Shown here: positions 25,107 through 35,472 of the stretch, one piece after another | Layout: the number at the start of each line of letters is the position of its first letter | How positions within the stretch are numbered: position 1 is the first letter of the stretch | From: Bacteroidota bacterium | GTDB lineage: Bacteria; Bacteroidota; Ignavibacteria; Ignavibacteriales; Melioribacteraceae | Assembly (NCBI GenBank): GCA_018829205.1 | Contig: JAHJUE010000035.1 | Coordinates: forward strand, 144,623-208,622 | Reading direction: 5' to 3' | DNA length: 64,000 bases | The notes under the pieces: generated by a model | The model's database searches: none | What the model was told of the DNA's origin: nothing | The model's input: the letters and a program-made list of their open reading frames with translations, nothing else | Program-made: the position numbers and the translations under genes

Positions 25107-27644
25107 ATGTCTTCTAATTTAAGAGTTAAAGCTGCTCGAATTATTTCTAAAATTGGGCAGCCTGAGTCTTATTTGCTGAATCGTTTCCTGCATTCAATAA
25201 AAGAAAAACGAATTGAAATTGAAGGCATTATCTCCTATGTGCCTGATCCTCCGATAAATGATTTAAGTATTGAAAAGTCATCAATTGAATATGTCTTTTA
25301 TTTTACAAAAGGCATCAGTAATAATAATATTTCTTATATAAGTTATTCCGATGTAAAGGTATTAATCCGTTTTTTTGAATTTAAAAGAACGGAAACAGAT
25401 ATATACGAATGGAGCGGATTAAAAGCGGAATACTTTAATTTTCAAAGCGATATATTCCCAAGTGTAAAAGTCTTTGAATTAAAACATTCGATTTTATCTT
25501 CAACCACAGAATCCTTCTCTTTATCTGAGAATAATACTAATATAGAATTAATTAATACCGAAATATCACCGCCGGATATTTCAGATTATCTTTCAGAATT
25601 TGTTCCTGTAATTGAAAAAATTGAATTGTTAAATTCAAACGATTTGTTAAATAATATTTTCATTTCAGATTTAAACTTATATTCCGGTAATTTGGATTTT
25701 AAAATTCTTGATATTCTTAAACTAAATGCAATTCAGATTACAAATGATTTTCCAATGATGGATTATCAGAATTTCGACATTACTACTTCTGCCGTCTGCT
25801 CTGTAAATATTGAACTTCCCGTAATTAATAAACCTGAAAAAGATTTAGTAAGCAAACCGAAGAATCATATTACTTATAATTCTAAAACTGATTACAAAAA
25901 TATTTTTGAACCAACGGATAAAAAGTTTGAAGAACTTTTAAACGAGATATTATCATATGTACCCGGCAGTATGCATGAAGGAATTAAATATTTAGTCCGC
26001 ACCAATTATGCGTTATTTTACAATAATTTAAAGAATGACAAAGAGCTTCAAATAGTAATTGCTCTTAAAGTTCTTCTAGGTATGAAAGAAGTAAGAAACG
26101 TACTTATCATAACAAGCAATTATCAGGAAATGAATTGCAGTTATAGCGGCGGTCTGCAATATGAAAATGTCTGGCAATCTAACATCAATAAATATTTAAG
26201 CGGATATATTTATAAAAATGAAAATAAATTCGACCGTACATTTGAAAAAGACGGCTTCAATAATAATATTATCAGCTGTATAAGTTATAATAAACTTGAA
26301 GAAGGCTGCATAACCGGAACTATTACAAATGAAATGCTGAATTCATTTGATTTAGTTATACTTGATGATTTTTATAAAGATGTGTATAGTCTTGACTCAT
26401 TAAAACTTATAAACCATGATAATAATCTAAAATATTTATGGATATTAAGTAATACTTCAACCGAAAGCATGATTGAAATATCTAATAAAATCTGGCCTGA
26501 AATAAATTTTAAATATTTAGATGAAGAAGTTAATCTATTGAATAGGTATGAATCAGATTATTTTCTTGATGTAAATAGTCATGTTGCAAATATAATAAAT
26601 GAATGTTTTGAGAAAGGACAGAAAAAACTTGATGATTTAATACAGTTCGGAAGTCTTCTAAGATTTCAGCCGAATGTTTTTCAAATTATACACGATATAC
26701 AAAAACAAGGGAATGTAATTTCAGGAAATACAGATGTTTCAAAAATAGATATCTTAATTTACCATGCTAATAAAATATTTCTGAACACAAATAGGTTGCT
26801 CATTTATTCACAGTTTGACAAATCCGGATTGGAAGAAATTAAAACAGCTTTAGATGAAAATGGGATTAAAAATATTTCATTCAAACAAAATGATTCTGAA
26901 AAGGATATAAATGATAAATTAAAACTATGCCATAATTATGACGGAAACTTGGTTTATTTAACAAACATAAGGCCAAACGGAATTAGATTCAGGTTTCCAA
27001 ATGTTTCGTATTTATTAAATTATGACAATTGGTGGAATCCGGCAACACGCTGGTCGCTCGAAAACCGTTTAGATAAAATGAATTCTCCGTTAACCGTAAT
27101 AAATTATTACATAAACAATTCTCATGAACAAAGACTGCACTATCAATTAAATAAGTTGGGATTGATAAACAAAAATATTTTTGAAGTTATTCCGCCTGAC
27201 AAATTTTATAATATTTTTGATGATAAATGCTGGGGCAATTTCTTTGATTTATCTTATGATATGTTTGTTAATAAAGAGTATCAAAATTATTCGATCATAA
27301 ATATGATCGATTTAACGAACAAAGTTAAATTGTTTCTGCTTTATTTAGGTTATAAAGAAATAGAATTGAACGCGGGATATGATACCAATACTTATAATAT
27401 TTCAGCATCGTTATCTTTAAGCGGAGAAAAAATAAAACTTTTTGTAAAATGTATTTATTCAAATCATATTAATTCTGAATTAATTAATTCTTTATTAACG
27501 GAAAATAAAAAACAGGCAGACAAATATTTTATAATAACCAGCGGAAATATCTCGCATTCAAATTTAATTATACCGGAAAATGTAAGTCTTATTGACGGCG
27601 AACAGCTTAAAACCTATCTCAGTTTATTTAAAGTAGTTTTGTAA
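25107..27644 (+). CDS. degenerate SNF2-like helicase with Mrr-like C-terminal domain
   Basis: This 845-residue protein has an N-terminal domain of unknown type (1-280), then a region following the SNF2 helicase plan. Recognisable elements are FDLVILDDFY (414-423, in place of DEAH), LSNT (447-450, motif III), RLLIYSQFDKSGLEEI (563-578, motif IV) and YDNWWNPATRWSLENRLDK (639-657, motifs V/VI). The Walker A site appears lost: NNLKNDKELQ (307-316) stands where DDMGLGKTIQ is expected. The C-terminus (about 735-840) resembles Mrr-type nuclease domains: a GYD near 757, then IKLFVKC (K781), YFIITSGNIS and LIDGEQLKTYL. The catalytic E/Q before xK is missing. It probably binds nucleic acid without ATP-driven movement. 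Confidence 0.68.
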   Translation: MSSNLRVKAARIISKIGQPESYLLNRFLHSIKEKRIEIEGIISYVPDPPINDLSIEKSSIEYVFYFTKGISNNNISYISYSDVKVLIRFFEFKRTETDIYEWSGLKAEYFNFQSDIFPSVKVFELKHSILSSTTESFSLSENNTNIELINTEISPPDISDYLSEFVPVIEKIELLNSNDLLNNIFISDLNLYSGNLDFKILDILKLNAIQITNDFPMMDYQNFDITTSAVCSVNIELPVINKPEKDLVSKPKNHITYNSKTDYKNIFEPTDKKFEELLNEILSYVPGSMHEGIKYLVRTNYALFYNNLKNDKELQIVIALKVLLGMKEVRNVLIITSNYQEMNCSYSGGLQYENVWQSNINKYLSGYIYKNENKFDRTFEKDGFNNNIISCISYNKLEEGCITGTITNEMLNSFDLVILDDFYKDVYSLDSLKLINHDNNLKYLWILSNTSTESMIEISNKIWPEINFKYLDEEVNLLNRYESDYFLDVNSHVANIINECFEKGQKKLDDLIQFGSLLRFQPNVFQIIHDIQKQGNVISGNTDVSKIDILIYHANKIFLNTNRLLIYSQFDKSGLEEIKTALDENGIKNISFKQNDSEKDINDKLKLCHNYDGNLVYLTNIRPNGIRFRFPNVSYLLNYDNWWNPATRWSLENRLDKMNSPLTVINYYINNSHEQRLHYQLNKLGLINKNIFEVIPPDKFYNIFDDKCWGNFFDLSYDMFVNKEYQNYSIINMIDLTNKVKLFLLYLGYKEIELNAGYDTNTYNISASLSLSGEKIKLFVKCIYSNHINSELINSLLTENKKQADKYFIITSGNISHSNLIIPENVSLIDGEQLKTYLSLFKVVL

Positions 27645-27648
27645 TTTT

Positions 27649-28203
27649 CTATTTTTTATTATTAAAAAGCGCGTAATAGAGAACGTCAAAATATTTACCC
27701 TGCGCGTAATCATTCTGTTTGAGAGTACCTTCTACCTCAAAACCGAATTTTTCAACCGTTCTTTTAGAAGCAAGATTTTCAGGATCAATTAATGCGAATA
27801 TTTTATTAAGTTTTAATTCATTGAACCCGTAATCGATAAGAGTTTTTACGGCTTCTGAGACAAATCCTTTTCCCCAATACTCCTCTAGAATTATGTAGCC
27901 AATTTCTCCTTTATTTGCTGAATGTGAAATATTAAACAGTCCGCCGTAACCGACGGGTTTATTATCATTTTTATTAATAAATTTAAACATCAAGCAAGTT
28001 TTTTCGGAAAACCAAGTAGAGTAATCTTTTACTTTTTTTTCGGCTTCTTCAATTTTTGTAAACGGATCACGCGCGATATATTTTAAGGAAGATAATGTAG
28101 AGTTCCCCTTAAAAACAATTATTGCGTCTTCAAGGCTGATCTCTTGTAATAAAAGCCGTTCTGTTTCTAACTTAGGAAATTTTTCAAATACTTTTAAATT
28201 CAT
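27649..28203 (-). CDS. GNAT acetyltransferase, RimJ/RimL type
   Basis: This 184-residue cytosolic protein has the RimJ/RimL layout. It begins with FPKLETERLLLQEISLEDA, has the central strand NKPVGYGGLFNI, then GEIGYIILEEYWGKGFVSEAVKTLIDYGF (acetyl-CoA binding region), and ends with NLASKRTVEKFGFEVEGTLKQ. Such enzymes acetylate ribosomal or other protein N-termini or small amines; the target here is unknown. It is 17 bases from the pab fusion gene and converges on the SNF2-like gene with 4 bases between stops. Confidence 0.87.
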   Translation of the reverse strand: MNLKVFEKFPKLETERLLLQEISLEDAIIVFKGNSTLSSLKYIARDPFTKIEEAEKKVKDYSTWFSEKTCLMFKFINKNDNKPVGYGGLFNISHSANKGEIGYIILEEYWGKGFVSEAVKTLIDYGFNELKLNKIFALIDPENLASKRTVEKFGFEVEGTLKQNDYAQGKYFDVLYYALFNNKK

Positions 28204-28220
28204 CCGTGCCTCAATTACAT

Positions 28221-30065
28221 TTAATTAAATTCTTTAATTATTTTACCTTCATACCACAACTGATTAACCCTTACTGATTTTCTTACTGAATTTACGAGAA
28301 TGATTTCATCTGCGTTTAATAATAAATTCATATTAATCCGATCTTCTGAATAATCTTTATTTTCATCTAATAATTTCTTCCGATAAACACCATTTAATAT
28401 TCCGCAGTTAATTGACGGGGTTATCCATTTGTTTTTATAAACGGCAAATATATTTGTAAAACTACCTTCTGCAATTTCATCTTTTTCATTTAAATATATA
28501 ACTTCATAAAATCCTTTGTCACCGTATTTTTTGAGTTCATCATCATAGATATTTCTATTTGTAGTTTTAAAATATTGGAATTTATTTTTTGAGTTTATTC
28601 GTTCTTGGGAAACAACTATTTTTATAAAAGTATTATTCGTTTCGACAAACGATTTTTGTATTTCAATTTGTCCCCATTTATCCAGTATAATTTTCAGTTT
28701 ATAGTTTTTGTCTTTACCTGATCTATCAATAAAATCAAATATACTACTATAAATTTGACTGTAATCGAAATTAAACAAGAAATAATCGGAGGCTTCTTTT
28801 AATCTCTGCAGATGTTCTTCAAGTAAAAAAGGAATACCGTTTTCAACCAATATCGATTCAAGTAGTTTAAAATAAACAGACGGCTGAGTAAAAAATTTTG
28901 ATTTTAATATTGTCTCTTGATATTCTTCTTCCGGATTGCTGTCCCAAACTATTCCGCTCCCTAATCCAATCTCCCCTTTTCCATTCTCTAATAATTTGAT
29001 TGTTCTTATCGGCACATTAAATTTATAATTATTTTTATTGACTATACCAATAGCGCCGGTATAAATTCCCCGTTCTTGATTTTCAAGTTGACTGATAATC
29101 TCCATTGTTCTGATTTTCGGCGCACCGGTAATTGATCCGCACGGGAATAGACTTTTAATAATATCGGGAAAGCTGTTTGTTTTTAATTGTGCTTTTACCG
29201 TAGATGTCATTTGAAACAAAGATTCATACTTTTCAATATTATAGTATGATTTTACATTTACACTGTTAAACTCTGATATTTTACCAAGATCATTTCTAAG
29301 CAAATCCAATATCATTACATTTTCTGCACGGTCTTTTTTACTGTTGAATAATAAATCCGTTTTTAACTTATCTTCAATTACATTTATTCCTCTTTTCACT
29401 GTTCCTTTCATTGGTTTAACCGTAACAGTATAATCTGAAACATCAAAGAATAATTCAGGTGATATTGAAATAATAAATTCAGTTCCGTTATTTATTAGAG
29501 CAGAATATTCGGCGGATTGATTAAAAATTAAACTGAGGAATAATGATTGAGGATTGCCTTTAAAATCAAATTCCCCTTTAACTGTATAATTAACCTGATA
29601 GGTGTCTCCTTCTTTTATAAAATCGCGTATTCGATTTATATTATTTATATATGTTTTTTTATCGTCGCTTAACTTGAAATTATCAATTAAATAATTGTTG
29701 TTTACGATAACCGTTTCAATATCTTTATATTCAATTTCAGTATTCTCAAATATTTTCACCTGATTGTTTTCAAAAAAGTAGAAAGTCATAATTGAAGAAT
29801 CATTTTCATTAAATAAGCAATTGAGTTTATTTTCCAATAAGTACCCGGCTTCATAATTAATTAATCCGTATCCGGTTAAACCACTATCAAGCAAATTGCT
29901 AATAATGTTCAGCATTTCATAAAATTCAGTTTTATTTTTCGCTTCTATTGTTTTAACAGGTTTGTTAAATAGAATTGATTTCCCGTTTTTATAAATTAAT
30001 GGAGTATAAAAAAATGCGGAACCTCTGTTAGTATTAACAGAGTTTATTATATCTGTAATTTTCAT
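28221..30065 (-). CDS. pabBC: PabB-PabC fusion: aminodeoxychorismate synthase / lyase
   Basis: This bifunctional cytosolic enzyme makes p-aminobenzoate for folate from chorismate. The N-terminal chorismate-binding part (to about residue 385) has GDTYQVNYTVKG, PMKGTVKRG, DRAENVMILDLLRND, FPCGSITGAPKIRTMEI and RGIYTGAIGIV. PMKGT with Lys is typical of PabB rather than TrpE. The C-terminal part is a PLP class IV lyase with IAEGSFTNIFAVYKNKWITP and GILNGVYRKKLL. At 614 residues both halves are full length. The glutaminase subunit (PabA) is not adjacent and must be elsewhere or shared with tryptophan synthesis. Confidence 0.92.
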   Translation of the reverse strand: MKITDIINSVNTNRGSAFFYTPLIYKNGKSILFNKPVKTIEAKNKTEFYEMLNIISNLLDSGLTGYGLINYEAGYLLENKLNCLFNENDSSIMTFYFFENNQVKIFENTEIEYKDIETVIVNNNYLIDNFKLSDDKKTYINNINRIRDFIKEGDTYQVNYTVKGEFDFKGNPQSLFLSLIFNQSAEYSALINNGTEFIISISPELFFDVSDYTVTVKPMKGTVKRGINVIEDKLKTDLLFNSKKDRAENVMILDLLRNDLGKISEFNSVNVKSYYNIEKYESLFQMTSTVKAQLKTNSFPDIIKSLFPCGSITGAPKIRTMEIISQLENQERGIYTGAIGIVNKNNYKFNVPIRTIKLLENGKGEIGLGSGIVWDSNPEEEYQETILKSKFFTQPSVYFKLLESILVENGIPFLLEEHLQRLKEASDYFLFNFDYSQIYSSIFDFIDRSGKDKNYKLKIILDKWGQIEIQKSFVETNNTFIKIVVSQERINSKNKFQYFKTTNRNIYDDELKKYGDKGFYEVIYLNEKDEIAEGSFTNIFAVYKNKWITPSINCGILNGVYRKKLLDENKDYSEDRINMNLLLNADEIILVNSVRKSVRVNQLWYEGKIIKEFN

Positions 30066-30243
30066 ATTCGATTGATAAAAGAATTATCAGTATTAATTGG
30101 AAGTTTCAATTAAATATTGTCAAATTATTGCCGTAAAAAATACAAATATTCCCATATAAAAAACTATCTATTAATGTAGTAACTAATGTGAAATATATTT
30201 TTCATTTTTGTTTTTTTATTTCCTACCATACCAAGGGTCTAAT

Positions 30244-31743
30244 ATGCAAAAACCACGATTAAGTTTTTGGCAAATCTGGAATATGAGTTTCGGATTTTTA
30301 GGAATTCAATTCGGCTTCGCTTTACAGAATGCAAACGTAAGCAGAATATTTGAAACACTAGGCGCCAACATCGATGAAATTCCTATTCTTTGGATTGCCG
30401 CTCCGGTTACAGGTTTAATAATACAGCCTATTATTGGGCATATGAGTGATAAAACATGGAACCGCTTGGGCAGAAGAAGGCCTTATTTTCTCATCGGAGC
30501 TATATTAGCCTCTCTGGCGATTTTAATTATGCCGAACTCTCCGGCATTGTGGTTTGCCGCCGGCATGTTGTGGATAATGGATGCATCAATAAATATTTCA
30601 ATGGAGCCTTTCAGAGCTTTCGTAGGCGATATGCTTCCCGCCGAACAGCGAACAATGGGTTTTTCAATGCAGAGTTTTTTCATTGGTACAGGCGCAATTA
30701 TAGCATCAGCTTTACCTTATATGATGACCAACTGGTTCGGCATCAGTAATACGGCGCCGGCCGGTGAAATCCCTTCCTCGGTTAAATTCTCATTTTATAT
30801 TGGAGGACTTGTTTTCTTTTTAGCGGTTCTTTGGACAATCTTTAGTACTAAAGAATATTCACCGGAAAAGTTAAAGGAATTTGAAGAAAGCGAGAATAAT
30901 AATATATCATCAAAACGATATAACGAATCATTAATTGAATCTTCAATATTTTATAGATTCGGAATTATATGGCTATTAATCAGCGTGTGCCTTTTTTTGA
31001 TTTTTGATTTGTTTATTTATATGGACTACGGGCTTGCTGTATTTTTCGGAGGCGGAGCAATTTTCGGATTTATTCAAATACTTACGGGGTATTTACAAAA
31101 TAAGAAGAATACTCAATCCGGGTTTGTTACAGTTATTAATGATTTATATAAAATGCCTAAGACCATGATTCAGCTTTCATACGTTCAATTTTTTTCATGG
31201 TTTGCCCTTTTTGCAATGTGGATTTACACTACGCCAGCTGTAACACATCATATTTACAATGCGTCCGACCCATCATCCGCAATTTATAATGAAGGTGCCG
31301 ATTGGGTTGGAGTTTTGATGTCCGTTTACAACGGCTTTGCAGCTGTAATGGCTTTCTTTTTAATATGGCTTGCTGGTAAAACCAGCCGTAAAATTGTTCA
31401 TGCCATAAGTCTTATCTGCGGAGGCCTAGGATTAATTTCTTTTTATGTTATAAAGGATCCTAATTTATTACTTGTATCTGAATTAGGAATTGGGCTTGCA
31501 TGGGCTTCAATATTAGCAATGCCTTACGCAATATTAACAGGCTCTCTCCCATCTAATAAAATGGGTGTTTATATGGGAATATTTAATTTCTTTATAGTTA
31601 TTCCGCAAATAACCGCCGCGGCAATTTTAGGATTTTTTGTAAGAAGTCTTTTCGGTGGTGAAGCGATTTATGCATTAATTTTAGGCGGGGTTTCAATGTT
31701 TATAGCCGCACTAATGGTGATGTTTGTTGATGATGTTGATTAA
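30244..31743 (+). CDS. MFS transporter, GPH/SLC45-like (sugar or cation symport type)
   Basis: This inner-membrane carrier has about 12 predicted membrane segments. I chose the ATG at 30244 (MQKPRLSFWQIWNMSFGF) over an in-frame TTG at 30208. The N-terminus FGFLGIQFGFALQNANVSRIFETLGA and the loop GHMSDKTWNRLGRRRPYFLIG match the SLC45/sucrose-maltose-type MFS group. ISMEPFRAFVGDMLPAEQRTMGFSMQS is another hallmark. A 70-residue central loop region separates the halves. No sugar-catabolic genes sit beside it, so the substrate is inferred only from the family. Confidence 0.86.
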   Translation: MQKPRLSFWQIWNMSFGFLGIQFGFALQNANVSRIFETLGANIDEIPILWIAAPVTGLIIQPIIGHMSDKTWNRLGRRRPYFLIGAILASLAILIMPNSPALWFAAGMLWIMDASINISMEPFRAFVGDMLPAEQRTMGFSMQSFFIGTGAIIASALPYMMTNWFGISNTAPAGEIPSSVKFSFYIGGLVFFLAVLWTIFSTKEYSPEKLKEFEESENNNISSKRYNESLIESSIFYRFGIIWLLISVCLFLIFDLFIYMDYGLAVFFGGGAIFGFIQILTGYLQNKKNTQSGFVTVINDLYKMPKTMIQLSYVQFFSWFALFAMWIYTTPAVTHHIYNASDPSSAIYNEGADWVGVLMSVYNGFAAVMAFFLIWLAGKTSRKIVHAISLICGGLGLISFYVIKDPNLLLVSELGIGLAWASILAMPYAILTGSLPSNKMGVYMGIFNFFIVIPQITAAAILGFFVRSLFGGEAIYALILGGVSMFIAALMVMFVDDVD

Positions 31744-31814
31744 ACATCAGACTATGCCTATGTGACCCGCGAATAAATATTTACTGATGCAGATAAAAAA
31801 GGATAATTGCTTTA

Positions 31815-32804
31815 TTATTCTATCACTTTTTCTATCAATTCATTTTTTTGAGTATGGGGAATTTTATATTCAGCAATATCCATATTTAATTCTATCTTTT
31901 TGTCGTTGTACTTTACCCATAGAATTGTTAAAAATATTCCTAAGATAAATGAAAGTATCCCGATCAAACCGGCTTCGGGACCAAATGAACCACCGGTCCA
32001 AATGTCCGGTCCGCCCTGTTCAATAATAATGATAGAAGCTGAAGAAGTATTTCCGCTGACAGGAAATCCGAAAACATAACCTTGAAAAAAATTCCATGAA
32101 ATATGAAAGCCAATAGGAATTGCCAGTCTGCCAGTAATTAAATAACCGGACGCCAATAAAATTCCTGCAAGTGATATTGATATTGAACTGACCAATGTAG
32201 CGTTCGGATTTGAAGCGTGGCCAAAACCGAAAATCAAGGAGCTTATTAAAACAGCAATCAATATTCCCCTTTTAGGATCATTCTTAAGATTAAAACCTTC
32301 AGATAAATTTTTCAGCAAATAACCGCGTACCTGCATCTCTTCATAAAATCCAACACACAAAAACATAAAACCGCTGCTAATTATTGCGTAACTAAAACTA
32401 TAATCATCATTAGCTGTCTGGAAACTGCCTGTTATTGTTATCCACCCGGCTAAATACTCTGTTGTAAATATTGCAGATATCAGAATGATTCCCATAATTA
32501 ATCCGGCAGATAAATCAGAAATCCATTTCTTATCAATATGAAAACCGAATTCCGACATTTTCCTTTTATCGAGATACTTTGCAGTTATCAGCATGCTCAG
32601 AAAAATCGCCATAAAAAGTTCTAAAGGCTGAAAGAAGGAGTAATTGGGTATTGATGGGTTAGAAGGAAGATATTCTTTGAAATATTTATCAGCATATACA
32701 AAAACATTTGTAAATACGGCAACCAATATTAATTGACTGATTATGCGCCAGCCTGCGCGGACTCTGAATTCTTCATTATTCCAAAAAATATATTTTACGC
32801 CCAT
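31815..32804 (-). CDS. CPBP-family intramembrane metalloprotease
   Basis: This polytopic membrane protein has about eight hydrophobic segments. The three CPBP (CAAX-protease-like) motifs are visible: EEMQVRGYLL (EExxxR), FGFGHASNPNA (FxxxH) and HISWNFFQGYVFG (HxxxN). At 329 residues it is slightly longer than average. These proteases are in the same fold family as Rce1 and are often linked to immunity or signalling; the target is unknown. It lies 106 bases downstream of the FtsX-type permease gene on the same strand, with no clear operon evidence. Confidence 0.88.
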   Translation of the reverse strand: MGVKYIFWNNEEFRVRAGWRIISQLILVAVFTNVFVYADKYFKEYLPSNPSIPNYSFFQPLELFMAIFLSMLITAKYLDKRKMSEFGFHIDKKWISDLSAGLIMGIILISAIFTTEYLAGWITITGSFQTANDDYSFSYAIISSGFMFLCVGFYEEMQVRGYLLKNLSEGFNLKNDPKRGILIAVLISSLIFGFGHASNPNATLVSSISISLAGILLASGYLITGRLAIPIGFHISWNFFQGYVFGFPVSGNTSSASIIIIEQGGPDIWTGGSFGPEAGLIGILSFILGIFLTILWVKYNDKKIELNMDIAEYKIPHTQKNELIEKVIE

Positions 32805-32910
32805 CTATTCCTCTTGATAATTTTCCTCAAAATTAAAATCAATATTAATTCAAATTATTATTATTTCCAATAAAAACATCAAAAGGAAATTAAAACTTTA
32901 TTTTATACTT

Positions 32911-35328
32911 TTACTCATATCTTAATGATTTAATTGGATTTGCCACAGCGGCTTTAATTGACTGAAAACTTACTGTAAGCATAGCAATTAATAATGTTAC
33001 TAACCCGGCAAGTAGAAAGTATAAAAGATTTATTTCAATTCTATAAACAAAATCTTCAAGCCATTTATTCATAATATAATACGCTATTGGCCAGGCAATT
33101 ATATTTGAAATTATTACCCATCTTACAAATTCCTGAGATAATAAAAATATTATCTGAGATATTGAAGATCCTAATACTTTGCGGATACCTATTTCTTTGG
33201 TTCTTTGCTCCGCAGTAAAAGCCGCCAAACCAAATAAACCCAGACACGCGATAATAATAGTCAATACTGCAAAAACTGTAAATACTTTACCAGCTCGTAT
33301 TTCCAAACGGTACATATCATCAAAGCTATCATCAAAAAAAGTATATTCCAGCGGTTTGCTTTGTCCGAACTCTTTCCATTTATCTGAAATATATTTTATT
33401 GAATTTTCAATATGTCTTGTAGTAAGCTTTACAGACAAATAATTTGCTTTATGTCTATTCAACAGCATAAATGCTGCGGGGCGAATTTCATCTTTAAGCG
33501 ATTGTATATTAAAATCCTTTACAACTCCTATAATCGTCAATTTAGGAGTATTGGCTTCTTCACCGATATTTATATGTAACTTTTCATTTATCGGGTCGTT
33601 ATAACCCAATTTTTTAACTGCCACTTCATTTAGTATAATGCCCAATGTATCACCGCTAATTTCTCTTGAAAAAAAACGCCCAGATTTCATCTGCAGTTTA
33701 TATGTATCCAAATAATTATAATCAACTTCAATTGTAACAAGTGTATGGCTAGTATTACTTTCCTTTTCTTTCCTGTAAACATCTGCAGATAGATCATGAA
33801 CCGGCAGTCCCCATGACAATGAAGCGTTAATAACATCCGTATTTTCTTTTATTGAATTTACAAAAGCGATTTGCTGTTCTCCAAGGTCCGATACATTCTG
33901 CACAACAAGAATTTGATCTTTATTATATCCTAAATTCTTGTTTTTCATGTATTCCATCTGATTATAAATTATAAATGTGCTTATAAAAAGAACAATTGAG
34001 GTAGTAAACTGAAATACTACCAGCCCTCTTCTCAACCTGCTTTTTTTTGTGTTTCTAAAAATCTTTCCTTTTAGAACAGCAACAGGTTTATAAGAAGCAA
34101 GAATAATTGAAGGATATATTCCCGAAACAAAACCAAGCGACAATGTAAAAACAAGTAAAAACATTATTGTATAATAATTTCCAAAGTAATCCATACCTAA
34201 ATTTTTCTGCGTTAATTCGTTAAAATATGGGAGAGCAATTTCAACAATCATCGCGGAAATTAAAACAGAGATAAAACATAATATTACAGACTCTGATAAA
34301 AATTGTTTTATTAATTGCCCTTTATTTGAACCTAGCACCTTTCTAACGCCGACTTCATTAGCTCGTCTGGTAGATTTTGCCGTAGCAAGATTAATAAAAT
34401 TTATGCATGCAATTAATAAAATAAAAATCGCAATAGCGGAAAATATGTAAACAGTGTTTATATCGCCTGTTTCTTTTAATTCATTAAAAACTGTTGAATA
34501 AAGATGAATCTTTTTTAAAGGCACAAATACAAAACTAAAGTCATTCCCGTTATTTATGAATTCCTGGTAGCTTACTCCAAATGCTCCTTTAAATATTGGG
34601 CCAACATGTTTTTCGGTTACTTGAAATATTTTATCGTTTAATTCTTTTTCGGTTACAATCCTATTAGTTAAAACATAGGTATGTACAAATTCACCGAACC
34701 AATGAATTTCTGAGCTTTCTTTTAGAGAGTTATATGAAGCAATAAAATCAAACTCTATATGCGAGTTTTTGGGAAAAGGTTTTACAACTCCTGTTACGAG
34801 CATTACCATTCCGTTTGAAAGAATAAGTCTTTCACCCATAGGATTTTTTCCCGCAAAATATTTCTCTGCCATTTCATCAGTTATTACAACTGAATTTGGT
34901 TGTGTTAACGCAGTTTTATAATTTCCTTCAATAAATTCCGCGGTAAATATTTCAAACATGGTTGAATCGGCATAAAAGAATTCCAATTCTTTTATATATT
35001 CATCACCTTTTTTTATATATATAGTTTCTCTATTGGTCAAGCGAACGGATTTTTCTATTTCAGGGTATTCATCCACAAGTACATTCCCGAGCGGGACAGG
35101 TGAATTAGCCATATTAAATCTATTATCACCTATTTTGTAATGCGCATTTACTCTAAAGATTCTTTCCGCGTTTTTATTAAAATTATCGTATGTTATTTCA
35201 TCCTTAACAAATAAAGAAATAAGAATAAAACATGAAACTCCCACCGCTAATCCGAAAATATTTATAAAGGTATAGACTTTATTGTTCACTAAATTTCTTA
35301 TTGTCAGCTTTAAATAATTACTTAGCAT
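32911..35328 (-). CDS. FtsX/MacB-type ABC transporter permease
   Basis: This 805-residue inner-membrane permease has the duplicated layout common in Bacteroidota. An N-terminal membrane helix (YTFINIFGLAVGVSCFILISLFV) is followed by a periplasmic MacB_PCD-like domain (about 45-250), a three-helix FtsX core with TKSTRRANEVGVRKVLGSNKGQLI-like sequence (starting near 310), then a second helix and periplasmic domain, and a final FtsX core with RTKEIGIRKVLGSSISQI. The partner ATPase is not adjacent. Such permeases usually export peptides or lipoproteins or resist toxic compounds; substrate unknown. Confidence 0.88.
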   Translation of the reverse strand: MLSNYLKLTIRNLVNNKVYTFINIFGLAVGVSCFILISLFVKDEITYDNFNKNAERIFRVNAHYKIGDNRFNMANSPVPLGNVLVDEYPEIEKSVRLTNRETIYIKKGDEYIKELEFFYADSTMFEIFTAEFIEGNYKTALTQPNSVVITDEMAEKYFAGKNPMGERLILSNGMVMLVTGVVKPFPKNSHIEFDFIASYNSLKESSEIHWFGEFVHTYVLTNRIVTEKELNDKIFQVTEKHVGPIFKGAFGVSYQEFINNGNDFSFVFVPLKKIHLYSTVFNELKETGDINTVYIFSAIAIFILLIACINFINLATAKSTRRANEVGVRKVLGSNKGQLIKQFLSESVILCFISVLISAMIVEIALPYFNELTQKNLGMDYFGNYYTIMFLLVFTLSLGFVSGIYPSIILASYKPVAVLKGKIFRNTKKSRLRRGLVVFQFTTSIVLFISTFIIYNQMEYMKNKNLGYNKDQILVVQNVSDLGEQQIAFVNSIKENTDVINASLSWGLPVHDLSADVYRKEKESNTSHTLVTIEVDYNYLDTYKLQMKSGRFFSREISGDTLGIILNEVAVKKLGYNDPINEKLHINIGEEANTPKLTIIGVVKDFNIQSLKDEIRPAAFMLLNRHKANYLSVKLTTRHIENSIKYISDKWKEFGQSKPLEYTFFDDSFDDMYRLEIRAGKVFTVFAVLTIIIACLGLFGLAAFTAEQRTKEIGIRKVLGSSISQIIFLLSQEFVRWVIISNIIAWPIAYYIMNKWLEDFVYRIEINLLYFLLAGLVTLLIAMLTVSFQSIKAAVANPIKSLRYE

Positions 35329-35472
35329 AAAATCTCCGGATTTCTATAAATAATAGACTTAACAATATATGTGCCACTAAAAACATTAAAATATTGTAAG
35401 TTATTAGAGATATGAATAAAATCATTGTGCGAATAAGTACTTGGATGTCCGTTTACGTACAATTGAAAGATT

